64,000 nt of DNA from Panorpa germanica (lineage: Eukaryota > Arthropoda > Insecta > Mecoptera > Panorpidae): assembly GCA_963678705.1 (NCBI GenBank), contig OY783211.1, forward strand, positions 15,762,603-15,826,602. The letters are read 5' to 3'. Every line of letters starts with the position of its first letter. Within the stretch, counting starts at the first letter, position 1. The notes below the pieces were generated by a model that was not told the DNA's origin, did not search any database, and saw only the letters and a list, made by a program, of their open reading frames with translations. Position numbers and translations under genes: made by a program. Positions 46,638-57,768 of this stretch are shown piece after piece.

Positions 46638-46690
46638 TTAAATATAATTTCTCGGGCTTCCTAGGATTGTCAACTAGATAGCCAAGATAT
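46638..46690 (-). mobile_element. LINE (family A) 3'-terminal stub
   Basis: ATAATTTCTCGGGCTTCCTA on the plus strand is the inverse of the family A 3' end. Only about 50 bases are recognisable, so this is a very short 5'-truncated insertion or an old remnant. Confidence 0.65.
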
Positions 46691-48735
46691 TAATGATAAT
46701 ATCTGGGTTTTTTCGTAATTTATCGAAAGAGAAGGAAAACTCAAATACAGTGTGAGGCAATTGAGCTCTCCACGTGAAAATAACAAAAAAAAAATTCTCA
46801 GATGAAGTTATTTTCACCATATATGGTAAATAGAAATTGCTATGTTTTTTCTGGGTTTATGTAGTTGCAATCTGGGTTTATTAAAAATTAATCAGGAGCA
46901 CTGATATTTACTATTACTTTAAAGCAAATACATGTAATAAAGTATGTTCAATATAATTTTAAAAAAACCTTGAGTCAATTTGAAAATAATCTAAACCAAC
47001 AAAATATTTCAAGATTTATTTATACGAGTACGTTATCAGACCCAGAGCTACTCTTAATGTCACCGACCCTGATAACGGTTATCATTTTAATAACTTGGTA
47101 AAAATATATTTATCTAAGCATTCGATTAAGGATGTTCGTTGTTGTTCATTAATAAATTTGACACGATTTATTAAAGAAAAATTAAATGAAGTTTATTTAT
47201 TTTTTCCCATTAAAAAGCAATACTTTATTAACACATAAAGTTCAGATTTTTCCATTGTTTTGAAAATTTACAAAAGTAGCGTCAGTAAAACTATTATAGC
47301 TTGTAAACTAATGGTCCAAATGTTATGAAATTTTGACAAATATCGTTTGAAGGTTGGTACTATCAAATATTGTCAATATTTTTTGGATTAGAATTGTCTT
47401 CATCTAAATTTTGGTTTTGAACTTTGCTAATAGTGTTATTGGAATTTCTAATTATCTTTTTATTTTGACTTTTTCCGCAAGTTTTGGGGCATCATTCCCT
47501 TTAATTTCCAATATGTTTTTCTTTTAAAATCCTTAGTTCGACACACAATTCAATACTCATAAAATAAGTTCTAATGGCCCTTAATAACTCTATCGCTATC
47601 TCCACATTTTTATATCAATATCTACGTATAGTTTTCATCATTTTTTATACATTTTTAGACAGTTTAAAGTTAAAAATCAATAATTAGTCCCCCAGAATAA
47701 TGAGAAAATGCATTTATACCTATATCTGTATTATATGTATTCAATATGTCTACAAATCAAAAGCCAGCTTATGCTTCACTCTATAGGGTGGTGGAGGGAG
47801 GTCTAGGTGAGTTGATATAACTCCCTACCCCCTCCTAAAAACTCCCACCACCTGACTCGCTGTAGGAAAAGCTAAATAGTGCCGCACGTGAAGACTGACA
47901 GTTATTTTAATTTTATTTTTAGTGAGTGCAGCACCTAATAGATAAATTACTACTACTATCATTTATCATTGTTGCATAATCAGTCATTTAATTGTTATAA
48001 TTGTGATTGTGATTAATTGTTTGATACACAGGTAATTCTAAGTGGCATAGTGTGTATATAAGAATTTATTTTATTATAATTATTATTTAATTTCGAAATA
48101 ATTCAGTTTAGTTGAACTTATTCTTTATTATTTGTATATTATCGCTTAATTTAAAGTTTAGACGCCTGGAAATAAACTTCTACACTAACAAGTTTATTTT
48201 TATTTGAAATTTACTACCATTTAACCATGACATTGTGAACCATAACTCAATTTCTATAAAACTGTACCCTCAATAAAAGTTGGCTATTAAGACTGTAAAT
48301 ATTTAATTACTATTAATAAGTGGCAATATTATAGAAGTTATTAATAATCAATCAATTTTAATCATTAAAATTATTCAAATTACAATTCTATTAGTCTCTT
48401 AACTCTATGGTGTCTAGCTTAATCATTAAAAGTTTAAGTTGTTAAGTCACATTCAATTTTATGAATTGCCATCTCTTTTATACAAAGTGAATAAGTTATG
48501 AAGTTTTATTTTCTTTTTTAATATTTTACAGTGACTACCACCCTAATAAAGCCAACTTTTTTAAAAATATTTTTGCGTAGAATTTACAATTATAACCTAT
48601 AATTAAAATATTTTTCATTGACTTTTGCTGCCATCTTACAATCAAATACATTACTATTTTTGAATAGAGAACTATCGTCTTTGAGGTTTAAAAAATTGAA
48701 TGAACATGGAAGATTACTTTAATTTCTTTTACAAC
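46691..48735. other. Intergenic DNA, no gene recognised
   Basis: A G+C-richer patch at 47,785-47,860 contains an imperfect inverted repeat (GGTGGTGGAGGGAG against CTCCCACCACC). The rest is A+T-rich with no exon signatures. Confidence 0.45.
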
Positions 48736-49183
48736 GGGCTTGTGTCCTATATCTTAATTTCTACAAAAGTGTATTATATATTGATAAAGTGGGTTACTAG
48801 AACCTCAAATGTTCAATTATTTTTTAATAACTCCTTATATGTTAAGAGATATTAACAATTAAAAAAGTCATTTTGTCTCTTTAATTATTAAAGGGATTCA
48901 ACGTTGTACACATTTCAAGTGCATGTGACATCACAATCCTTGTGTAAGGTTACCAACCTTACAGCTCATAAATCTCTGCTATATGTATTTATAAATCAAA
49001 ATATCAAATATTATTTACAGCTTTTTCAAGGAACAATCAAATTTCAATACTATGTCTGCCTTAGCTGGGTTAAATAAAATAAAAACGTATTATTCTTTGA
49101 TTTAACTTGATTGTTTGACTACCAACAGCTACAAAACATTACCACTCGAAAAATCGACCACTAAAAAATGAGGACACAAGCCC
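48736..49183. mobile_element. TIR element (family 2), copy at 48.7 kb
   Basis: The ends are GGGCTTGTGTCCT and AGGACACAAGCCC, perfect inverse complements of 13 bp. The 448-bp unit recurs inverted at 63,031-63,655, with shared interior blocks TAATAACTCCTTATATGTTA and GTGACATCACAATC. It has no transposase frame. Confidence 0.85.
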
Positions 49184-49264
49184 ACTATTACTATCTAATG
49201 TTGATATATGATTGATGTCAATGTTTTTTTCTATATTCCTTCTGTTTGTCAGCTTTTAAAATAA

Positions 49265-49645
49265 TTACCCAGTAAACATTTTGGAGTAAATTCTACTTAA
49301 TTTTTATTACGTATCATGAATTTTTTGTCTGGAACGTGTTCGTTTTCTATTCAGTCGTTCAAAGGAAAGGTCCTTTTTATGAGCTACAGACATTGCAACG
49401 ACGGTTCACTGCTGAATTAAAAGCGGAGTAGGTTTATGATTTATGACCGGATAATAAAAATATACCCATGTGGGAAAGAAACAGAAATACTTAATGAATG
49501 ATGTTGGAAAAAGAAAGAATATTATTATGAAAAACTAACACAAAATCTGTGACAGGTAGAGAACTTGTAAAGCGTTAGAATAGAATTGTACGAGTGACTC
49601 GAACTTCACCAAATAGGACACTTCACCAAATTGTTTACTGGGTAT
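49265..49645. mobile_element. TIR element (family 1 ends, different interior)
   Basis: The left end TACCCAGTAAACATTTTGG and right end CCAAATTGTTTACTGGGTA are near-perfect inverse copies and match the ends of the 17.0-kb element. The 340-bp interior is different from the other copies and lacks the conserved frame. Confidence 0.8.
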
Positions 49646-50133
49646 TTAACTAATTAAATGTTAATCAAAGCAGATGTGTCGAACTTATTCATGTTATCCA
49701 TTAATGTTCATTTATCTCCGTAGCACCTATGCACATATGATCTAGAACAGTGATGCGGGGTTTGTATTGACCCCAGTCATGAGTTTGAATGTAGAAAACA
49801 TGAGTAATAACTTCTAGGTTACAATAAACCCACAACGTAGCTTATTACCTTGGGAAAACAGCGTTTGATGCGTACCATAAAATATCACGAACAAAGTATA
49901 ATTCATTTAACACCTTCTTACATTAATACCATCGCGTACAATGTTATTTAAAATTATTATTTGACAATCTGCCAAAAAGACGAGTACCAAATCCACTCAT
50001 CTTTCTATTTGTTTGATTTTAGTTTCTATTTTTATTTGGTTACTCCTCTAGAGGTGTTTACATTTACATACAAAATATTATTTTTAATTTATTTATATTT
50101 ATTTGCAGATTTTAAACTATCCAATCAAATAAA

Positions 50134-51660
50134 ATGGCTGACGAGAAAAACCCAATCACTGGACTTACCCTAACTGAAGTTGGGTACCTCAGGGAAACCT
50201 GGAAAATTCCATCGGCTGATACTGAAAACTCTGGAGTTGAGGTTTTAATGAGGTCAGTGTTAATTTATAGTCATTTTGAAATCATAAAGATCCCTATTTT
50301 GTAACTTTCTAAGGGCATTCGTTAACATTAGGCGAAGGAACTCTTTCTGAAAACGTCAAGCAACTTAATTTTAACATTTATTAGGAAGGGACTTTTAGGA
50401 AATCGCCTAATGTTAACGGGCGCTCTTAAAATAGGGTTCCTAGTGTACTTGTTATCAATCATAAAGTTTGTTTGTCCACTTCAGCAGAAATTTTCGTCAA
50501 ACTGTAACATTAACAATAGAATTCAGCTTTAATTCAAAGTTACTCAACATTTTGGGCCTTATATTATTACGTTTCCTATGTCATTATGCGTCATGCATTG
50601 GACTAGAGTGATATTTATAAAATTGTACTGAAAAAGCAACTTGAAATTAAGTTATTATTTACTAACATTAACAACCAAATAATCCAATTCATGATGCATG
50701 CCTTTGAAGAAAAAGTTACAAAATAAGGCCCTTTATTTGTTCATAAGTAGAGTGGATGGAATCTTGACTATCTGTCTTTTAAGTAATTTTAAATTAATAC
50801 TTAAAAACGTTTTTACCTTACGTTACCTAATTTAGTTTATAATTTAGTTGAATCTAAAATTCTTTTCAATTTTGTCAAAGAACGTTACTTCCTAATATTT
50901 ATCCTAAATATTTTTGAATCTTGTGAAAAGGAAATGTGTTTTTCAAACAGCAATAAATTAACATTTGTTACATAAAAAGTAAGTGTTTTAATGTTAAATA
51001 AACCTTGCATACACGTAACGTATCAAACGGTTTCCGAATTTCGTCCTGTTTCTCAAACGTGCTTCAAGATTTTCTATTTCTGATATGATAAAGAAGGGAC
51101 ATGAAGGAAGAACACCACTTTGCTTTACTTTGCTAGTAGTATTATTTGGCTGCTTATTGTAGTGAGCAGTAATTAGGGATTCTGAGTAAAAGGACTAGAT
51201 TTTTAAAAGATGGTACTTCTAAGATACTTTCTATTTTTCTTTTCCAGATATTTCACTGCATATCCCCATAACTTGAAGTACTTCAAAGCCTTCTGCGATG
51301 TACCAATCTCCGAACTCCGCGAGTACCCACGCTTCCGTAAACACGCCCATAATGTTATCAACGCCATAGACTTTACTATGACCAACCTGGAGACACCAGA
51401 AGTTGTCATCGAGCAATACAATAAACTGGGGGCTTCCCACGCCAAACGAGTGATACCGAAGCAGTCCTTCCTTGTGAGTATACCTTTGCTTATAGCTCTC
51501 TCGAAAATATATTAATCCTTATCGAAATATTTAGGAACTTAAAGGAAGCATCATAGAGACAATAAAGGCTGTAGCTGACATAGATGAAGAAGGTGAAATT
51601 ATATGGGGAAAACTGTTGGACACTGCCAATTCAATCATGTTTCCATTTTTGACATCGTAA
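50134..51660 (+). CDS. glob1: Insect cellular globin (glob1-like), 156 aa
   Basis: The exons are 50134-50252, 51248-51473 and 51535-51660. A 5' UTR segment starts after an acceptor at 50,108. The protein opens MADEKNPITGLTLTEVG and then LRETWKIP, close to the N-terminus of Drosophila glob1. Globin landmarks are present: YP at B16/C2 (45-46), Phe52 at CD1, His72 as the distal E7 residue and His104 as the proximal F8 residue, so haem binding with possible hexacoordination is expected. Length is normal for the family. Intron 1 splits Arg40 after its second base, which aligns with position B12.2. Intron 2 lies between codons 11 residues after the proximal histidine, about G7.0. These are the two classical globin intron positions. 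The role in insects is probably oxygen handling in fat body and tracheal cells (family knowledge). There is no signal peptide, so it is intracellular. Confidence 0.88.
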
Positions 51661-52525
51661 GAAATGAAATCAATCAAATTACCAACCATTTACATATCTT
51701 TTTATACAATGGAATAATCAAATCGGACAAAACTATGACTTAATAAGAATTTTAATGGTAATCTCATTTATATTCATTCGAAATTGAGATTGAGATCAAT
51801 TTTGTTCTCAAAGTTTAAATCTGTTTAATATAAGTATTCATTGTTTTACCAATTTACCAAAAAGTATTGAAAATTATTTCTCAGGAAATATTCATTAGCC
51901 GAGAAACATTTGTTAGATTGGTGGTAAACCTAAATACTCCAGGCGGTAGAAGTATTTTAGCCATCTATATTCGAAAACATGTACTACATAGAGATTATCA
52001 AGGCAGGAGCGGACTAAGGAGTAATCTGCGTTTTGAAATTAGGACTAATTCTACCAATCTAACAATTTGTTAATACCTAAAATAATACATCTTCTTTAAA
52101 ACTTTAAAGCAACGTTTTTATTAAAATGGTTTACTTATAAATAGCAGGTTTAACTAATTGGTATTTAAAATGTTATAATTTTTATATTAGATTATATTAC
52201 TTTTAAATGTTTAAAACTATATGAATAAGGACCAGCTTTTCGACTGTAGCTAAAGTAAAGCTTCAAAAGTTGTCAGCTATAATTGTTAAGCCAGTCTTGA
52301 ATTTAATATTAATACGTTAAATATATACATATATATATATACAGGGTAGATAAGAAAAAAGTATTACATCAAATTGATTTGAAGATTTTTATTAATTATT
52401 AATTAAAATGATTCTTTGCTTTTGATGTTACTAATAAATATGTATAATTATTGTTAAAAATAAACATATTTTAAATAAAAAATTATTCGTTATATTTTTT
52501 GTTTCTTTTGTTTATTGTATTCCTA
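51661..52525. other. Globin 3' flank, no further gene
   Basis: A frame at 51,867-52,073 has no recognisable content. A (TA)n run at 52,321-52,341 is followed by ACAGGGTAGATAAG, which resembles the end of a transposon or a retroelement tail, without a partner. Confidence 0.4.
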
Positions 52526-52527
52526 TA

Positions 52528-52731
52528 TATAGTCCAAATCACGACTTATACTTAAAAGAGGTTATAAGACCGGTTTAAATCTATAATACGATAATGAATT
52601 TTATCTTATTCGTTTCTATATACATTATAGAAAAATAAGTGAGTCAGTGCTTTTTAGTTATATCGACAGTTTATACCCCACAACTTGTTTTAAGTAAGAG
52701 TCACCGCCGAACTCTCGTAATTTGAACTATA
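52528..52731. mobile_element. Short TIR element (family 4), copy at 52.5 kb
   Basis: This is an inverted copy of 16,292-16,510. It has TATAGTCCAAATCACGA at the left and CGCCGAACTCTCGTAATTT at the right. The left TIR has lost about 10 bp relative to the 16.3-kb copy. Interior similarity is high (for example ACGATAATGAATTTTATCTT). Confidence 0.85.
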
Positions 52732-52734
52732 TAC

Positions 52735-53435
52735 TATATATTCCTATATAAACCATTTATAACTTATTCGTATCCCCATACAACATAAAACTGCTTCTTT
52801 ATTATTATATACAACCATAGAATAACTCTTTCTTCGCAAATTTTGTCTTCTTATCCAATTTTAACTCATTAATAAACCTCCATATCTCTCTCCCCTTCGC
52901 ATTATTTCGTGGATAATGTTCTGTCCTTCCATTTTTTTCTAGCTATCTTATGTTATGCCTTTTTTTCTTCTTTTTTCTCCTATTCTGTTTATCTTTTAAT
53001 ATTTCCGCTTTTATTACTTTTAGCAGGTTGCAACACTTTCTTTGTTTGCACTTCTCTTCCTTCGTATCACTTATCCTTACATAAAGGATGAAAGGAAGAC
53101 ATAACTGTCTTAAGACATTCTAAATATATTTCACGGTCCATGGAAACATGTGAGATAAAACTATCGTTTGACCGGAGTACTAAAAATGTTGTTTCCTACA
53201 TTTAAAATAACATCAGTATATATTGTAAATTAAGGCAAAGATTGTTCATAATTAATTAATTACAACAGTATGATTTCTTTTATAGAGTTAACAATTAAAA
53301 AACCATTTACATATATTCTCATTTTTATTACTAGCTAATTAAATTTATCTAATATAAATTACAACTCATGATTTGTAGTACTAGTTAATTAGAATTAGTT
53401 CATTAAATAATTAAATTTTTAAAAGATTTATATAA
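52735..53435. other. Gap between globin and Taf9
   Basis: A pyrimidine-rich stretch at 52,850-53,090 may be an old antisense LINE tail but is too decayed to align by eye. The Taf9 3' UTR (minus strand) lies at its right edge. Confidence 0.4.
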
Positions 53436-53439
53436 TATA

Positions 53440-54469
53440 TTATCCAACAATTTCAAATTCATCTTCTTCTCTTTTTCTTTTTCCTGTTGGCATTTCATCC
53501 ATTTCCATTTTAACAACTGCAGAAATTGGTGCAGCCGATGATGCCGTGTTTATTTGTATCTTCGGTTTTACTTGATGTTTTGCAGTAGCGCCTGTACTAA
53601 ATTTGAAAACAGGTTTCGGTATTGGTATATTTTGTGCTTTTGAGGCAGACGCTGCTGAATTATGTTGTCTTTTTACTCCTGCATTGTTTCCTTTTGTTGA
53701 AAACTTTATGTTCTGCCTTCCTTCATTATTTTTCTGTAATACAACAAAAGATATTAATAAATTTTCGTATACCTCGTTAGGTGGTGCATTAGTAATATAA
53801 AGTAATTATCGATAAGGAAATCAGACATCAATGTTTGGACATAACATGTTGCTGATAGAATTTTGTACCTTTTTTGGCAAATGTTTCAACTTATAATTAC
53901 AAGCAGAGAAACAATATCGATCCGGTGGTAACCGTAGTCCACAGTGCGGTTTTATTGGCGGTAGTGGAGTATGGTTTTTGGTTCGTGCCAATTCTAGATA
54001 TGCCTTAAACAAAAATGTTTTGCTTTACAAAAACAGAATTTCGATAACACTATAAGAATTTAAAATGAAAGAAACCTCTCTTGGCATTGGTGATGTAAAA
54101 GTATTTTCCAATGTTAATTGTACTGCAAGTTTGATATCTTCTAAGTGGATAAACTTCTTCTTTGCATGATTTGCATATATTTTAGCATCATCCAATACAC
54201 AGGTAACATATCCTAAAATAAAACAGTAATTTAACAAACCAATAAAAACTTTGATTAATTGCAAAAAAGTAAGGTTATGCAAGTTACTTACGGTACGTAT
54301 AATCCAATAATTGATTTATAACTCGAGGCTCATATTCAGTAATTCCTACATCTTCCATTATAGCTTTCATTAGGAGTTCATCTTTCGATTTTGCCTTTGG
54401 TTCAGGCTTTTCCTTGGCTTTATTAGTTCTCGCCCAAAAACTTTCAATGCTGTCACCGCGCTCCGCCAT
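53440..54469 (-). CDS. Taf9: TAF9, TFIID/SAGA histone-fold subunit, about 247 aa
   Basis: Minus-strand exons in transcript order are 54469-54292, 54212-54076, 54003-53869 and 53733-53440. After an N-terminal stretch of about 30 residues rich in K and E, the protein has GITEYEPRVINQLLDYTYR, then YVTCVLDDAKIYANHAKKK, the H3-like histone fold of TAF9. Next come TFTSPMPRE and LPPIKPHCGLRLPPDRYC, the conserved post-fold block. The tail ends KRKREEDEFEIVG, like the acidic KRKRE end of animal TAF9. It pairs with TAF6 in TFIID and SAGA (family knowledge; fly gene e(y)1). The exon 3 donor is uncertain: GTACAA after 53869 keeps phase 0, but a GT 39 bases later (GTCTGA) also does and would add 13 residues. 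Exon 4 must be read in phase 0 because the other frames stop at once. The start lies head to head with the death-domain gene. Confidence 0.94.
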
Positions 54470-55600
54470 TTTTATGAATATATTTGTTTTTTATTTTATC
54501 GTTTGATTGTGTTACAAACTTCTTACAAGAATTGATAACACAGCTAGAGCAGGTAATACTAAATATAATTTTAAGAAAGCTTATATTTATATTTATTTCT
54601 GTATTAATTGTAATTGCAGGTTTCATATTTGTTTTCTAGGTTGGAATCAAAGATCAGAGACTGATAGATATGATATGTCAGATATGAAGCACAGATAGAT
54701 GGAGTAGCATATACACCAAAGAATTAAATCTTATATAATTATAAAATTCAAAGTGTAGGAGTTCCTACCCTGGCATAAACACTTATCCTTAGATGCTGTA
54801 GTAATTGAAAATATGCACTATATTAATAAGAACTTATTATTTAAAAATAATATTCTATTACAAAAAATATGAACTTTCTAGAGCCATCTATGAAAGGGTG
54901 GGTTTAAACCTTGAATAGAGAATATCTTCTCAATCAAATTCAAAATCTTTTGTCTTTTGAATATTTAAATAGGTGTAGAGGATCAGGAATGTAAAACACA
55001 ATTTTATCTTTATAATTTAAAAGATTGTTAACTCTGTATCTAGCTCACTACACAACTACATATACTTTAATCTTTTGTAATTCCTCAACTCCATTAATAA
55101 CAGTTAATGATAAACATAAAATAACTTCATTAAACATGAATGCAAAGTCAAAAAAATCAATAGCTTCGCTGAAATCAATTATATCCAGTCACAACTTGCG
55201 TCTAATTAATACGTAAACTGCTAAGAGTATCACTCCAAAACAGCTGCAGTACCATTTTTTAGACAATATAGTTTGTACTCTTTTGTTTGTCTCTCTTTGT
55301 TCGTAGTACTTATTGAGGTGCGCTCGCTTTAACTTTGCAATACAACCCAAAAATAATTACATTTGTAATTGAAATTTATATTTTTATTTATAAATAAAAG
55401 ATAAATGCATATATCAATACATTATCAATAACGGTTATAATTATACAATTAATTATTTATATAAATATATTGCGTTGTATGTGTGTAGATTTGATTATTT
55501 ATACATCGATTTAAATGAACTTGTAATCAAAGGTTAAACCTAATATAAATTATGATCAATACATATACAAAACAACAAAACCGAATGCAGTTGCATTTGT
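54470..55600. other. Bidirectional intergenic region, Taf9 and death-domain gene
   Basis: About 1.15 kb separates the divergent start codons. Both promoters must lie here or close to it. I see no clear TATA box or repeat, and the small frame at 55,025-55,216 has no signatures. Confidence 0.5.
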
Positions 55601-55649
55601 TCCTAAGTGCTCGTTCTTGATGCATTTAAGCATAATAAGGCATTTAAAA

Positions 55650-57605
55650 ATGAATTTAAAGGTTGTGTTTTTTCTTTATGTATATTTCAATTACGTAAAA
55701 TGTTCTATAGACATGAATTTGTCACAATTTCAATATCTTGCGAACCATTTAGAGGATGAGGAATGCAGAAAACTTGCAGGAACACTACATTTTGAGGGTT
55801 ATAATCTGCCAAACGCAGCTGAGCAAGCAGGTATTTAAATAAATGGTTCAGGGTATGGTAAATCTATGTGAGATTTGGACACTTGATGTGAAATAAACAA
55901 ATATTGTGTTAATTTTATAATAAACCGTAATATGAAATGTAAATGAGGTTCTTTGATGAATCCATAATGAATCCTTTGTTAACTCAGGTTCGTTATTTGA
56001 ACTCCACATGAATTCGACTTCGCTGAATGTTCATTTCTATGTAACTGAAGTAAACATTAATTCCATTTCCATTCGAATCGAATTTTATTTCTAAATACCT
56101 CCTTTCAAATATTTAAACGAAGTTCGTATTCGCTGTTCCATACTTTGTAGATTAGTACGAATCATTAAATTACAGCACTTCAATATGATTTCCCTAAGAA
56201 CAACGAGTAACTTTAACTTATAATTAAATTCAATTTCCAATTTATGAACAAATTATTTCACAAATGGTACGATTGAAACTCACTAACATCATCTTCTTTG
56301 TGTAATTCAGGCAGAAAAATCTCAGATGAAGTTTCTTGCCTAAAATTGCTGCTACATTACAATTCTTCTCCTGGTGAAGGAGTAGGTAAAACGCATGATC
56401 AATTATCCAGACGTTTGAAACAAATTGGAAGAAAAGATTTAGCAGATTGGCTTGGAATATCTGTGTATACGCAATTAACAAAGGATGTCAATAATACTTT
56501 ACTAAATGATGCATTTACTGATGATACTGTTAATAATACTACAACTGAAAGGTAATTTATTAGTTTATATTTAAAAATATTAAATTTAGTAAAGATTCGA
56601 CTCAGCACACACAAAATCATAGATGTCTCTGAAAACTATTTCATTTGCGTATCATACTATAGGCACACAAATATAATACAAAATTATATTATTATTAATA
56701 AACCTAAACCATAGTTCTTTTTTAATCACTTCTGATATCATCAGGGCTATACTTCTAATCTATTGCATTATTCAAGTAATTTTGTTTTAGCGACACCTAT
56801 CAACTTCATTTGAAATATGAAAAAAAGCCATGTTTTAGAAGAGACTTATTTATTTATTATTAAAAAATTCGTGTTCTATTCTATTAATAAAAATAAAATT
56901 ACTATTTATTTTACAGCCTTGACATTGACCGCGATTTGAATAAATCATTTTATGAGCATGCAGAGTGGACGGCTGTGGATACAATCTGTTGGGTGTTAAT
57001 TGCAGTTTTAATCTTAGGAACATTGACTGTATTGTGTAATTTTATCGTAGCTGAAATACGATTGAAACGGCAACAATTAAATCTTAATCAAACCCAGTAT
57101 GTACCGTACACTTATCTTCCAAATGCTAATAATGTTTAGTATAGCTTATTAAGAGACTGTTTTAACAATAAACGTTGTCTTCAGTAATTTATAAAATCAA
57201 AATTATTGACAATTCCCTATACTGGCTCACTCAGTCGTTAACTATATAGTATCAATAGTTAAGTAATGTGTAGCTACAGTAAATTTATTAGAATTACATT
57301 AATAGATACAGAAAATGTCACCTTCGTTTTGATCTGCTGGATATAACATCCGCTCTCTCAATTTAAGAGAGTAATTTTGTAGAACTAAACTAACGAAATT
57401 ATCTATTCCCAGTTTCTCAAATTTAAATATTAATGTACATATAAAATGTATTAAACAAACTGTTACATTTCATGTAATAATGCTTATATCCAATTTTAGA
57501 AGACTTATTAGTTCAAAAAGTTATAAACAACTAACCGAGGAAGTACATTCAGAATCATCTGAAGAAACTACTCTTGAATCGTTATCAATAGTAACAACTA
57601 ATTAA
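55650..57605 (+). CDS. Membrane protein with signal peptide and death-fold domain
   Basis: Shared exons are 55650-55830 and 56311-56551. Exon 3 starts at 56917 and either reads through to a stop at 57139 (214 aa) or splices from 57096 to a last exon at 57500-57605 (235 aa). An in-frame ATG at 55620 would add 10 residues; I prefer 55650 because VVFFLYVYFNYVKC directly after it looks like a signal peptide. Residues about 30-125 form a death-type fold: CLKLLLHYN, then GKTHDQLSRRLKQIGRKDLA, DWLG. An Asn/Thr-rich spacer with N-x-T sites leads to one transmembrane helix (ICWVLIAVLILGTLTVLCNF, about 165-187) and a basic stop-transfer segment. By topology the death fold faces the lumen or outside, unlike receptor death domains. 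The architecture resembles vertebrate transmembrane and death domain protein 1, but I am not sure of orthology. Function is unknown. Confidence 0.78.
57097..57499 (+). other. Alternative terminal intron of the death-domain gene
   Basis: The donor CCCA|GTATGT and acceptor CAATTTTAG|A give matching phase 2. Retention gives a tail ending YVPYTYLPNANNV. Splicing replaces it with RLISSKSYKQLTEEVHSESS and a further 15 acidic or Ser/Thr-rich residues. A poly(A) signal AATAAA within the intron (about 57,167) would serve the retained form, and signals at 57,696 and 57,713 the spliced form. Confidence 0.65.
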
Positions 57606-57695
57606 AAAGCAAGCTTCAATATTATATTAAAAAAAAAGTGTTAGAATTAACTTATGTATACTGTATTATTGTAATTATCATACAATTTTCTTATA

Positions 57696-57718
57696 AATAA
57701 AAGTCTTATATAAATAAA
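57696..57718 (+). terminator. Poly(A) signals of the death-domain gene, distal form
   Basis: Two AATAAA motifs occur at 57,696-57,701 and 57,713-57,718, 90-115 bases after the distal stop codon. They lie about 30 bases from the RpL38 signal on the other strand. Confidence 0.65.
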
Positions 57719-57745
57719 AAACAAAGATTTGATTTTTTTGATAAT

Positions 57746-57751
57746 TTTATT
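57746..57751 (-). terminator. RpL38 poly(A) signal
   Basis: AATAAA on the minus strand lies 18 bases after the RpL38 stop codon. Cleavage 10-30 bases further would fall in the 3' end region of the convergent death-domain gene. Confidence 0.7.
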
Positions 57752-57768
57752 TAGACAAAAAAATCCAT

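Noticed and set aside
46253-46681. 142-codon frame
   Set aside because: It spans a dispersed repeat shared with 41.0 and 19.2 kb and runs into a LINE 3' stub; no family signature.
47785-47860. Imperfect GC-rich inverted repeat as a microRNA precursor
   Set aside because: The pairing is limited to about 10 bases on unlike arms; it does not form a long regular hairpin.
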